A DNA stretch of 64,000 nt. Source: Micropterix aruncella. Lineage: Eukaryota > Arthropoda > Insecta > Lepidoptera > Micropterigidae. Under the pieces are notes generated by a model that saw only the letters and a list, made by a program, of their open reading frames with translations, was not told where the DNA came from and did no database searches. Positions 22,201-36,623 of the stretch are shown piece by piece. The stretch's first letter is position 1. Each line of letters begins with the position of its first letter. Made by a program: the position numbers and the translations under genes. The stretch covers positions 496,001-560,000 of the forward strand of contig OX155972.1 of the NCBI GenBank assembly GCA_944548615.1. The letters run 5' to 3'.

Positions 22201-25200
22201 CCGGACTCTCGATTGGTTCCGAGTTCAAGGTCGCTTGCGCGGTCCTCTCCCTTACGAAGCGGTGAAACGGTGAATACCGAATCTATCCCGGACCATGGCG
22301 TCCTTTGCCCGAATCTGAACCGGGATCGGATGGCCGGGATCGGATGGTCAAGAGCAGTCGCCGTAAGGTACTCTCTTTTAGACACCCCCGCTCTTTTAGA
22401 AACAATACAGCTTTCAGACTCCCCCGACTGTTAGTCGGAGTGCACAATCGATTGGCTTGCGCCGCACGGTGCGCAGACCGTCCAGGAGCGCCAGAGGTTT
22501 GATTCCCAGGGGAAACTGACCAGAAACAGAGTCCTACCCTGGTTCGCACCCCGTGCGTGGAGGCCGTCGGATGGGTGTTGACCCGTGAGTATGACCGACC
22601 CTGAACACATGGGTGGCCAACCCATCATGGGCCCGTTAGCTCCACAGCCTCTGCCTTCTGCCTCCCAATAGTGGCAGGCAGAAAAGGCTACCTGGGGCTG
22701 ACTAAACAATGGGCGTACCCGTCACCCCACGGATTTTTAACGACATCAGGTCATTATATATGTCCTTGTCCTTCACGTTTACTCCATCCATGTAGTAAAC
22801 GTGAAGGACAAGGACAGTGCACTGTCTAACTCCACCGACGAACCCGTGAGTGTCCAACGCCGTACAGCGAGGCACTGGGATGTGAACGCAGCGTGCCGAC
22901 CTCGTGCCCTCACCTCCAGATTTGGCCGGATTTCTTCGTCCTCCAGTCTGGTCGGCGTAGGATAAGATAGGCCAGTGTGAAAGTACGTAAGTACCTAATA
23001 CCTGGGATATTTGTTAAATATGTCGGTGTCGTTGAAGTGTGAAGCACCCGATCTCTTCTTCATACGATCGCTTATTGGAAGGTTCTGGGAGAATTTCACT
23101 TCGGCTACTTCGTGAAGGTCCAAAGCCATGTATGGTGCTCCTTGCGATATATGAACCTGCATCTGAAAATAAGCGTCAATTTTTAACTAACGGTAGTAAG
23201 TTAAGACGTACGAGTACACAAAGAGAAAAACATCCAGCAATCTTCATGGTGAAACATAAAACAATTAATACAAAAACAAAAACAATAAACAATTAATATT
23301 AAATTCGATTAGACATAACACAAGTCTGTGCAATGATATAATATTACAGTAGAGCGTCGATTATCCGAACTAATTGGGGGACAAGGGTGTTCGGAAAACC
23401 GATTTATTCGGATAATCGAACTATATAAAAAACTGTATTAATAAAACCATATATGGACATAATAATATGTATTATCTATGTAATCTGTTTTAACTTTTAT
23501 TATTTATTACAATAGTGAGTAGTAATCCAGTGAACAAAATAGATATGTGTGTATGTAATACATGTACATGAAGAGGAACGAATTAACGCTTTAAAAAGTC
23601 CTTAATTTTGGTCTGTCGAAGCAAGCCTACCAGCTTATGAGCAGCTAATTCCCGCACTTTTTTCAGTACAGATATCTGATACTGGTCGCTTTCATTTTGA
23701 GCTTCAAACCATCGCAAGATAGTATCTAGACATGTAAATGCTTCAGAAGGTGTAGGTATTTTTTCATCTTCATTTTCTGATTCACTAGTCGATGAGATGC
23801 TGGCGGCGTCAGCATTATCATTAACGAGGTCTATAATATCGCTGTCCTGCATGATTTGGTATACTGGATCTGCATCATCAACCCTCATCCATTCTTGAAC
23901 GTCTTCTTCATCACATTCATGGCAATCGAGTTCTGTTTTTAACCGAGAATCTGCGGCCGCAGCAGTTCGGTTAAACGGTCGTTCGGTTAACCGACGTTCG
24001 GATAATCGACGCTCTACTGTATTAATAATAATAATAAACTCTTTATTTTAAATAAAAAAGGCGAGCTTATTGCCTTGCAGTAATGTCTATCAGCTAACTT
24101 ATATCTTAAGTTTATAACAAATTTAGAACGTTGGCTACGCAAAAGAACAATAAAAACACAAATGATAAAAAGAAACAAACAGAAACTAGAAAGAGACAGA
24201 TAATAAAAAAGTAAAACAAATGACTAAAATTAAATAAGGACGCAGAGGAAAGGAAGGAGAGGAAGGAAGGAAAGGGAAGCAAAAAGGAGGGGGGAGTGGA
24301 TTGGTTAATTTATGGATTTTAGGGCTATATGCTCCTTGAGCCTGGCGTTGAACGAGGAGATGCTTCGGGCTGTTCTAACATCATTTGGTAAAGCATTCCA
24401 GCTCGTGCTGAATGAGAGTCGTGCAGCTTCAACGGAAAAGGAATATAAAAAAAACCCGGCTATGACCAGGGATGGATAACAGGTATAAATACCGCAGGGA
24501 TCTTGTTTGGGTAACACTCTTTTTCTTTTATACATGAATGACATTACATCTGCCACATCGCGAGCTGAGCTGATACTTTTCGCAGATGACACATGCGCAT
24601 AAATAGCGAGCGAGAGTGTACCAACGTTAACCAGCAATACCCAACTTGTGTTGAATGAGTTAGGTGCATGGTTTAACGCTAATGGCTTGGTACTCAACAT
24701 TACCAAAACTAATGTTATGTATTTCAGCCTTAGACCTACTAAAACCGAAATACATGTGACCGTCAATAACGAAGAATTAACTCAGGTATCCTCAACAAAG
24801 TTCTTGGGATTCGTAATCGAGATAAGTTCTTGGGATTTGTAGTGATAAATTGGGAAGAGCGTGCTATGCACTCTATCGCATCGCTTCATTTCTCGATTTA
24901 TCCGCGCTGCGCATGTGTTACTTTGCATACGTTCATTCACTTCTAACGTACGGCGCGGAGTTATGGGGGCGCGCAGCCGACAGGCAGAGGGCTTTCGTTA
25001 TGCAGAAGCGTGCAGTCCGCACAATAGCGCGTGTGGCGCTTGATACGCCAGCTAGGCCTCTGTTTAGAGATCTCTGCATCATGACGCTGCCGTCCATTTA
25101 TATAATGGAAGTAGCGCTGTTCGTTCGCAGAAATCTAGCCGATTTTGAAGTGAATGGTGTGCATCATCACTATCCAACAAGATCCCGTAGTATGCTACGT

Positions 25201-28200
25201 TCGGTAAGTCATGCATTATCCAAGTCGGAGAGGCTAGCCTATATCGCCGGCCCAGCGGTTTACAACAAACTAAACGAGGACATTAGGCATGCGCAATCTC
25301 TTGACGTGTTTAACCCCTCAAATGAATGGCGATTAGCTCGGATTGCCTACGGCAAAATGTATATAAATTTATATTTACATTTACATTTACATTTACATAG
25401 AGCGGGGTTTACTATAGAGCTATAGCATTACTATAGAGCGGATTACTATAAAGCGGCGCACATTTACATTTATATTTACATTTATATAAATTTATATTCA
25501 TTTTGTATACATTTTGCCAGGGACGCCTCACATTTGAGGGGTTAAGAGACGCCTTAAGAGATACCTTCCAGATAAGGCGTTTTACTCACTGGAGGAATAT
25601 TACTCGAGTGAAGTCTAAAATCTTTGGTGGCTAAAGTATTTAATGATCTCTTTTGCATTTTGTTTTGTATTTTCTTCTTTTTACATTATTGTTGTGTTTT
25701 TTTTCTTCATTTTGATTTGTTTATTTTATCTTTTTACGATAAAAAAAATATATGTTTGCTTGCTAATATGTATGAATGTTCGATAATCTGACTTGTGTAC
25801 CATTATACCAATAAAATGAATATGAATATGAATATTGCCCTCTGATCTCAGGGGACTGCCGTGTGCGGATAACGCGGTGAACCTATCGGCAAGATAAAGC
25901 GGCACGCCATCCGCGAGGATTCTATATAAGAGGCAGAGAGTTCTAACCTGTCTCGTCTCCCTGGTTACGATAGTCTGCTACGATATTCCGTAATATGGTC
26001 ATATTTTCTGAGGCCAAAAATGAAGCGGATACAGACGTTCTGTCGCCTTTCCACCTCGGTGGCCAGCTCTTCTGTCAGATCGAGGAAGGCGGCGTCGCCA
26101 TAATGAAGAAGTGGAAGAAGCAAAGATTGACAGATTGTCTCTTTACTTTTCTCCGGGAGAAAATTTTGGAGCTTCTTCAGCGAATGACATCTGTTATAGA
26201 TCTTTCCTCTCATCTCACTAATATGGCGCTGCCAGGATAGATTCTGGTCGAAATGGACACCAAGGTTCTTCACCTGCATGCTATAAAGAATCTCCTCCGT
26301 CTCAATATATATTTTTGTTATGGAGTGCATGTCGATCCTCGAGGTGTAGAACCTGCTACCGATGATGATCGCTTGTGTTTTAGAGGGATTTAGGAGCAAG
26401 CCATGGCATTTAGAGCACCCTGATATGGTATTTACGTAAGTCAGCGTTAACTGCCGCGATTGCTGTTTCAATATCATTTGGCTGAAAGTGTGAGTAGATC
26501 TGGACGTCGTCGGCATAAAGATGATATTTTGCATGAAGAGAATTAGACAATGAATTAATAAAAAGAGAGAAGAGCAGTGGTGATAAGACGCTTCCTTGTG
26601 GTACACCGGCGACTTGTGGTAGAATGTTGGAGATTTGGTCATATTACCCTTCACACATTACATTACATTACATTTTCGTCGTGTTCAATTGACGGCTAAA
26701 GACCGCTCTTGGACGTGTCAAAATAATTGGGTTATGTAGTAAGTTTCGTTACTAATCTTTACTGAACATGCATAGTTAGTCAAGAATTAACTACTAGATT
26801 GTCCAACTATAAATATAAATAATCAAAATAGAAGTTTAATATTTGAAGTAGTTAGTGATTCGAAAGGATGCGTAGTAAAATTATTTATCGTAATATTCAA
26901 ATTGTCAGTAAAATGTTAAATAATCAAATTAAATCTACGTTATGCATTTTAAACTAAAAGTACAGATATAAGACCATATAAAATAAACAGACAATAAGGC
27001 TCTACTTTTTTAAGTAATTTAAATGGGCACAATATTTGAAAAATCATGGCCCTCAAATTCGGCCAAATTATAGAAAGGGTGGCCTATCAGCATCTCCTTG
27101 ATGTTTTTTTTTAATTTTATGTCCTCCAGCTGGTTACACACTGTTAGTTGAATTTTATGTCCTACAGCTGGTTACATACGTCGTTTCTTAAAGGTCGGCA
27201 CCAGTGTTTTCCACACTGGTGCCGACCTTTAAGAAACGACGTGAACCAGTAATACTATTGATATGAGTCGAAACTGGCGTCGTTGAAATGTACGAGTCGT
27301 TTGCCAGCGGTCCAGAAGGAATGGTGTATTTTCCATATTTCCAATACGTTAAAATGCAAGCGCGCCATAAGACCAAACTGACGGCTGGTAGTAAGCTTAC
27401 TCATACCAACAAAAATGTTCTACCTCTGAGTGTCCTTTTGTTAATAGGTGACACGGTTGTCGAATTATAGCGGGGAGCTAATGGGCCCTTGCTGAGTTGG
27501 CCACGAAGACCCATTCTGTTCAGGGTTGGTCACACTCACGGGTTCAACACCTATCCGACGGCCTCCACGCATGAAGTGCGAGTCTGGGTAGGACTCTGGC
27601 CTTATGGTTAGTTTCCCCTGGGAATCAACCTTCTGGCGCTCCTGGACGGTCTGCGCACCGTGCGGCGTAAGCCAATCGACTGTGCACTCTGACTAACATA
27701 TTGAGTTGTCAACTACAACGGGCGAGCCCGTCACCACAGGACGTTTTAACGATTCGTCGTTCTATCGACCTGCAATGAGCGTAGAAGACTTTGGACATAA
27801 CAAATCCGACGTCTAGCTACGCCACAACCCGTAAGAGACCAACTCCTTACCGCGAGAAAGCCAGGAATTACTTCCCGGCGGCTTGAGAAACTCGCGCCCT
27901 TACTTCCAAATGTGACCAGATTTCTTCGGTCTCTCGATTGGTTCCGAGTTCAAGGTCGCTTGCGCGGGCCTCTCCCTTACGAAGCGGTGAAACGGTGTGC
28001 ACCGAATCTATCGCGGACCAAGGCGTCCTTTGCCCGGCTCTGAACCGGGATCGGATGGCCAATGGTCATTTCAAGAGCAGTCGCCGTAAGGTCCGCAACC
28101 ACCCCCGCTCTATAGGAAACAATACAGTTCCCAGACTCCCCCGACTGGCAGTCAGAGTGCACAATCGATTGGCTTGCGCCGCACGGTGCGCAGACCGTCC

Positions 28201-31200
28201 AGGAGCGCCAGGGGTTTGATTCCCAGGGGAAACTGACCGCGGCCAGAGTCCTATCCAGGTTCGCGCCCCGTGCGAGGAGGCCGTCGGATGGGTGTTGACC
28301 CGTGAGTGTGACCGACCCTGAACACATGGGTCATCGTGGCCAACTCATCATGGGCCCGTTAGCTCCCACTCTGACTAACAGCCGGGGGAGTCTAGAAGCA
28401 GTACTGTTTCCTATAGAGCGGGGGTGGTTACGGACCTTACGGCGACTGTTCTTGAAACACCATCGGCTACCCGATCCTGGGTGAACAGCCGGACAAAGGA
28501 CGCTGTGGTCCGCGATAGATTCGGTATACACCGTTTCTCGGCGTCGTTAGGGAGAGGACCGCGCAAGCGACCTCGAGCCCGAAACCAGTCGAGAGACTGG
28601 AGTAATCTGGTCACAATTGGGAGTAAGGGCGTGAGTGTAGGCCCGCCGGATAACACTCCTGGCTATCTCGCGGATAAGGCGGAGGCCTCTTACGGGTTTG
28701 TGGCGGAGCTAGACGGTGGACTGTTTTGTCCAAGTCTTCCGCGCTCACTCCAGGGAGATAGAACGACTAATCGTTAAAACTCCCCGAGGTGACGGGCTCG
28801 CCCGCTGTAGTCGACAACCCTAGTTGTCGAATTATAGCGTAATGTCGATCGATCGAACTCATCTTAATTGGCTGGTTGGTTCAATGAAGTGCAATTCCAC
28901 TGGAAGGAGTTTTAATGGAGGGATCATTTCACATTCTGCATTAGGATACTGCATTAGAATATTTGCATAAATTGTAGCGGGCTGATTGCCTGGCCATATT
29001 GACTAATATTGACGCGTGTTACCTATGTACACATCCAGTGCTTATAGACGATAGCGCATTCTTCATGATGTCCATAGTCTACTCAATCAGACCTTTCATT
29101 TAATAATGAACACGACGAATTTATCTTAATTTATTGACATTTTGACAATTATTTAATTGACATATGGACAATTTGGGTATTCTATTATACCTGGAATGGC
29201 ATAACGATGCTTACGATATAATACACTTCTAAATCGGTTCAAGCGTAACACATATTACACTCCTTTTTGTTAGGAATTAGTTTAATAAATTAACTATTCA
29301 CCAGAAAAAAATCAGGGTTACATATTTTTTTCCGAGTACAATAACGTAATTTTATAATTTTTCAAAATGTCGGAATGGAATAAATTCGTAAGAACCAAAT
29401 ACGGTTACTAAAACATTGGTAATATTTTGTGGAGTGTAATAATAAAATATTTTGTAAAATTTATTTTGCTAAATAATTATTCTAAAAACTTCTTTTCATT
29501 ACTGGCCTTACAGGTTTTATTCCTGGCGGCCGCGAAGAAGAAGAAAGAAAAAATAAAATGTCCAATGATGACTGTCAAAACAACCAACACGTAACACGGC
29601 GAATTATATCGAAGACGCTGCTTTTCCCATATATTCAAATTTCAAATTCAAATTCTTTATTTTAAAAAAAATCATAATATCAGTTACAAGTAAATTAAAC
29701 CTTACCTAACTGGATCGCACTAGACGTCCGCACTAAGGTAGGCTCAGATACGTATAATTAAGTACTGCCTAATGCTAAATAAAAAATATACGTTGAAGAA
29801 TGCAGTAAAAATAAAATCAAGTAAACTAAAATTTTAGTAAAAAATAAAATTTTAAATAATCTGTAACGGACCTTAAGTCCATTACATGCGATCAACAAAT
29901 GCATCGATTTCCAGTAAAATCCACAGACACAATTCACATATTATTTTGACTCGTGCAGCGATGAATCAGCACGATGAAACAATACTTTTACTAGGAATAT
30001 TTTGGATTGCATCATTTCACGGCCTATATAAACCGGCGAAAAAGCAACCAAATTATCTTTCCTCGAGTAGTCATGTCTCCAGATAGCGACTGCACACTTC
30101 GGTGTCCCGGCTTCTCGGTCACATATCATTCCCCGAGTGATCACCTTCCCCCAAGGTTGCGACGCCATTCGGCACTCTCTCCCACGAGTTAGGTCAACGA
30201 ATCCGGCTCCTTGGTTTCCTTTCCTCATTCTCCCTGAGTCTCGAAGCGTCAGTCTGTAATCCCACAGACTCGAGCCGTGCCCAGTACAAGATACCAGGTG
30301 CACACGCACAATCCTCATCCGTATATCATCGTAACCGCAGTCGCGCATCTATACACTCGCGTCAACGTAAACTATTCGGCAAGCGTTATAACTGGCAATA
30401 TTCAAACCTTCGATCACTAAATTCCTTCTACTTCACATCAAAACCGCCTTTCAATACGGAGATAACTCGTAAGTTGATACCACCACCTCACACCGAACAA
30501 CCTAGAGTCTTGTGAGGAGTGGACCCTCACAAATCTTAAAAGGTATGTGATAATAATAATATAAAGAACAAAAAGCATGCCAATCATAAATATATGGTAG
30601 GTGAATAATAATGTGTTAGGAATGGTAAGTTAGCTAGGAATAAAGCAAATTAGTTTTTCAGTTTCTTTCCTTCCCTGGGTGATCAACCAGTGGGTTAGTC
30701 TTTTTTTATTTATATTTATTTTTATATTTATACCTTGAGTATAAATATGAGAGGTCGTCGCACGTGCCCGTGGAATAAAGAAAGGGAAAACATACTTACA
30801 TGAACCCTAAAGACAATACACTACTTTATTGTGGACAGTCGTGTGATAAAAATAAATAAAACTTTATTGGGTGGTTCAATGCAATACTGACCTTCTCATG
30901 TTGGTCTTGAAGCAAAGCCATTTTTGCGTTGAGGTCTGATTTGAAAACGGTTCCTTTTAAAAAATCTCGCTGTAGAACTCCTTGTAAGCCTAAAAAATTG
31001 AAAAATCAGTGAGGCTTCTGTAATGGCCCTTAAGTACCATTACATGCGATCAACAAATGCAACGATTTCCAGGGAAATACACTGATGCAATTCAGCTATT
31101 ATTTAAACCCGTGAAGCGATGAATCAGCACGATGAAACAATACTTTTACTTGGAATATTTCGAATTGCATCATTTCACGGCCTATATAAACCGGCGAAAA

Positions 31201-34200
31201 AGCAACCAAAGTATCAGTCCCCGAGTGATCACCTTCCCCCAAGGTTGCGACGGCATACCCGGCACTCTCTCTCACGAGTTAGGTCAACGGGTCCGGCTCC
31301 TTGGTTCCCGTTCCTTACCTTTCCCAGTCTTCGTGACTGGGAAAGAATCCTCCATTCACTATTCCCACATAACCTCCGTCGCGCAACCCTCGCGTCTCGA
31401 TAAACCTATTCGGCAAGCGTTATAACTGGCAATATCAAACTTTCAATCAATAAATACCTTCTACTTCATTCAAAACCGCCTTTCAATACGGAGATAACTC
31501 GTTAGTTGATACCACCACCTCACACCGCACAACTTGGAGTCTAGTGAGGGGTGGTCCCTCTCACTTCTAACGTTGTTAGACTATTTATTACGCTGAATTG
31601 ATGGGTGGCTTTATGGGTCTGGGTCAATAGCACATTCCAATCAACCTGAAGAACTGATGAATTATGACGGCATTATATATAAGAAGCACATATTGTTGTC
31701 TCTTTCACACAGAGCTCTAAGAAAATTTCGTTGCATAAGCCCCGGCGCGCACTGGCGGCCTGGCCGTGACGAGACTTGCGACGAGATATTTTGTATCAAT
31801 ACTGAGGGTGATCAATAAATAACCCCAAAAATATTCTTCCGATGACCTTTTCCGAGAGTATAGTGTTGAGCGTGAGAAAAATGTTTGTGCTAGTAACTCT
31901 CACTAAATTCCAGAGTGAGTTATGAGAACAGAAAAAAGCCAGCAATCTCGTGTAACAAGAAGATCGAAACAAACAAATTTTGCAATACCACTCAGGAGAT
32001 CAGCTTTTGGCCAATCCAGTTTCTCTTATCTTGCCCCCAAATTTTATAATTGCCTACCACCAAATATTAAACACATTAACATTTCACATAAATTTAAAAA
32101 TAGCTTAAGTGCCTACCTCTTAAATTGTACAAATGCAGATATTGAAAACCTTATTAAATAATTGAATCTTTATAATAAAAACATAATAGTATATGTAGTA
32201 ATATAAATTGATAATTTCTAAACGCAATTTTATTTTATTTTTTGTGAATTTATTTTGTATATTATTAATACATATTAATACTTATTAATACATATATAAA
32301 TATATATTAATTTTTATCATGTATTAAAATAAATCAAACCTGAATCAAACCTCTGGCGCTTCTGGACGGTCTGCGCACTGAGCGGCGCAAGCCAATCGAT
32401 TGTGCTCTCCGACTAACAGTCGGGGGAGTCTGGGAACTGTATTGTTTCCTATAGAGCGGGGGTGGTTGCCTACCTTACGGCGACTGCTCTTGAAATGACC
32501 ATTGGCCATCCGATCCTGGGTGAACAGCCGGGCAAAGGACGCCTTGGTCCGCGATAGGTTCGGTATACTCCGTTTCACCGCTTCGTAAGAGAGAGGACCG
32601 CGCAAGCGACCTCGAACTCGGAACCAATCGAGAGACCGGAGAAATCTGGTCACAATTGGAAGTGAGGGCGCGAGTATCTCGAGCCCGCCGGGTTTATTCC
32701 TGGCTAACTCGCGGTAAGGCGTTGGACTCTCACGGGTTGTGACGTAGCTAGGCGTTGGATTGTATTGTCCAAAGTCTTCTACGCTCACTGCAGGGCGATA
32801 GAAAGAATAATCGTTAAAACGTCCTGTGGTGACGGGTTCGCCCGTTGTAGTTGACACCGCAAGCTGTTGCAACTAGTAGCGGTGAAACGGTGTCTACCGA
32901 ATCTATCGCGGACCACAGCATCCTTTGCCCGGCTGTTCACCCGGAATCGGGTAGCCGATGGTCGTTTCAAGAGCGATCGCCATAAGTTGAAACAACTACC
33001 CCCGCTCTATAGGAGACATTACTGTTTCCAGACTCCCCGACTGTAAGTCAGAATGCACAATCGATTGGCTGACGGTGCACGGTGCGCAAACCGTTCAGGA
33101 GCGCCAGAAGTTTGAAGATTCCTTATGTGTTCCATCAATTGGGCTCGATTGCGTTTCTTTGTGAACTAAATTTGGAAATTAGTTCTTGTGAACGAGACAG
33201 GGCAATACCCTAGAGCGGTATGTGAAATGAACGGTGGTCACTTTTTCCCATTAAAACGCACAAAATGTATTCTAATTTATTTGGACGAGTATAAGTTCGA
33301 CAGGTAGTTTTGAAGCGGGATAATAGACGATCTTTCTTTTCAAATTCCGCTCTAACGTATTGCTCCAAGTATTGATCATTCGCTTGAACTAATTTCAGTT
33401 TTAGTTCACAATAGAAATGCAATCGGGCCCATATAGAATACATACACTTAGTTTAGCACAACCAGAGTGTACACACACCTTCAATCCTTACGTCCCAGAA
33501 AATATTACTATCTAACCTTGCTACAGCTTTACACGTCGTCCTTTTTTTTCGTCGTCGTTTTCCTTCCCGCGAAGGAATCTATTACCACGTCAACTAATAA
33601 TTATAAGAAACAGTAGTAGTCACAAAGAAAACCAGCCACATAAATGCCGACCGTCGCTTGACGTTCGGCCGTTCGGATTTATTGGGCTTTGCTCTTGCAG
33701 CCCCGTCCCCTTCCTTCCATCTGTGGGGAAGATTTTCTTGATTCGACGGGATTCCCCTGTAAGAGAATCTCTCTCTCTCACACACACACACACTGTGCAT
33801 GCGTTCAAAATCAACTTCGGATTCGTTCCAAAATTAAATGATCAGTTGATAATAGGACGCGCCATGGTTTCTAGGCGCGTGAAAGTAACATTTTTTTCTC
33901 AAATACATCAATTTGGCGCCCTCTTAATTAAATTGTCGCCCGGGACAGATACCCCGGTATGCCCCCCTCCCACTATGTAGAAGAAATGCGATATTTGCGT
34001 GTTGAATACTGATTTAAAGTAGGTACTCTGCAAACCCGGAGAGATAGAGGATTTACTAAAGGATGTGTCCCATAAGGGAAGCCATAAGGGAGGCCGGTAG
34101 CCTTAAATGGTATACTGATGGGTCCAAATCGGGACTTGACGTAGGCTGTGGTATATATGGAGAGCGACCAAACTTCGAAAGAAGTGTAAACTTGGGGAAA

Positions 34201-36589
34201 TACGCCTCCATATTCCAAGCAGAGGTATACGCCATTATTGAATTTGCGGATATCAACCTCCAAAAGAACTACGCCAACCACCGTATCTATATCCACTCGG
34301 ATAGCAAAGCAGCTCTTATGGCACTAGCCTCGAATACCATTAATTCAAAGCTAGTGCAGAACTGCATATCACTACTGAATTCCCTGGGCGAAAAGAGCAG
34401 GGGAAATAAAACCGTTGCATATTAACCGTTTCAATTAAGGTAGAAATAGGGAGAAACGACCTGTTGTCCAATAGTTACATGATTTGCTTCTGAAAGTAAA
34501 AAGGAGAGCTCTTTTTCGATTTTTGACTAGACTATTAGTAGATAGATTATACATTATTAATATTACTAGTCAATTCATCTTGACCGCCATCTTAAATTAC
34601 CGGACCAATGTTTATTAACACCGTTTTATACCGGACCAATTATTTTTAAATTCCCCACGCTCATAAACATACATCTAGATATTTTGGACGCGTTCCTATG
34701 TCAAAGAGGGGCTTTACATCGCAGATTTCGGGTTTTGACGCCATATTTACCGCCATTTTGGATATCTTACCTTCGGTCAGGATTTCGATTCGCAGATTTC
34801 GCTAACCGGCATTTTCGGATTCAGCATGGTTTAAATAGGGAGAAAATATCTGTTGCCCTAAAAGTTCTTGCTTCTAAAAGTTCGTATTTCAGAATTTTTT
34901 TGGACTATAATAACACTAATTAATCTACTAACGTCACCATTATGCTCACCGGAATAATTGAGAAGTTCTTCTAGATTCATTTCTTTGATTTTCCTCTCTT
35001 TTTCTGATTCCAAAGAGGCCAGTAGATCCTTGTCTCGAGAACAACTTGGAATTTGCAGAAAGTTGCTTGATATTAATTGTTCTGGTTCTATAGTCTTCGT
35101 AATAAAAGTATCCAATGCTGGCTCATCTCCTAAAGTAAATAAAATGGAGTTAACACAGAAATGAAGACATTTTACATGAATTTTCTTTGTTTTGCACTTG
35201 AACTCCTTTCTTTTAAGAAGTATCATATAGTGATCAATGAGGGCGTTCTCATAAATTAAGGTAATAGTTATTCTTTTGGTTTCGCACATAACGTGGTAGA
35301 TGCAGCACTTTGTATCATCATCATCATTATCATTTATTCATTCCATAAAAGCATTTCACAATACTGAAGAACATGTCAAATTCTACAATCATAATTTACC
35401 GGATGATAGAACCGCTTTGATTAATTAAAAGAAAAAAAAATAATTGTAATCAGAGGTGATTACTTAAAAATAGTAAAATTTACAAAATAATCAATAATCA
35501 AACAATAAATAATAATCAATACATTGAAAAAGAGAGATTCTTAAACATGCGTGATTAAAAACAATGTCAATAAAATCTAAAAGTGCAAAGTATAGTCATT
35601 ATATGATTATTTTTAATCAAGCAATTGTGGACGCAATATCATAAAAGTCGTCCAGTTTGTAAAGGGCATGTTTGACTAAGTGATTTTTCAAGCAGATTTT
35701 ATATGCTGCCATCTCAAGTCTTCTCGTCGATGACGGCAAAGCATTGAACAATTTAAAACTAATATATATATAAATGTTTTTTGATACTTGTACAATGTCA
35801 AGCGTACTTTAGGCAATAACACATTGTTTTTATGTCGCGTATTATGGCTATATCGAGTGGAGTGAAGCTCGCAATTTAAAAGATTCTCTTTGGCGTATAA
35901 AAGGCACTGATATATGTACATGGACGACATGGTAAGGATACCAGCTTTAATAAAAAAAGGGGCGCAATGTGTCTCTCTGCTTACACCAAAAATTGTCCTA
36001 ACGGCTTGCTTTTGTAGCACAAAAACGCGATGGATATCGGTTGCATTACCCCATAGTAGTATCGCATAAGACATCTTTGAATATGGAAGCAGGAGTGATA
36101 CACACTGATTGCTGCATGTTCGCCAGCCAGAAATTTCACCTTTCTTATAGCATAGACTGCCGATGACAAAGTTGCACACAAATTATTGATATGTTGATTC
36201 CAGTTTAAATTTTCATCTAAGGTGATACCTAAGAATTTAGTATTCCTGACAATATTTATATTTTCTGATTCCATTTTAATCGTAATATTTTCAATTCAAT
36301 TTAATTCAATTCAATTCTTTATTGAGAAATCACACAGCATTACAGTAATAATATTTTTTTAATGTATGCAGATTTACAACAAATAAAACCGGTTACGGAT
36401 TTCAATAAAATTACATAAATTACGTTTTTTTAACTACTTGTACCTTAAATGTACCTTAAATTAATTTTTTTTCAATTTTAGAAGTACATAAGAGTCGAGT
36501 ATGCAGGGTGTGTATGTGTTTGTGGGAGTGTGTTGAGCGTGTAAGTGTGGAGTGTGAGCGGGTATGATATTAGTAATGGCGTATATAAA

Positions 36590-36623
<34 letters not shown>

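Noticed and set aside
20973..22709. Many GC-rich open frames (also at 27.9-28.8, 32.3-32.9, 38.2-38.5 and 55.5-56.4 kb)
   Set aside because: The same DNA family gives different frames in different copies and on both strands; no frame is kept across copies. A repeat, not genes.
33594..33980. Frames with CVCVRERD or SLTHTHTV
   Set aside because: Products of the CT/CA simple repeat at 33.77 kb.
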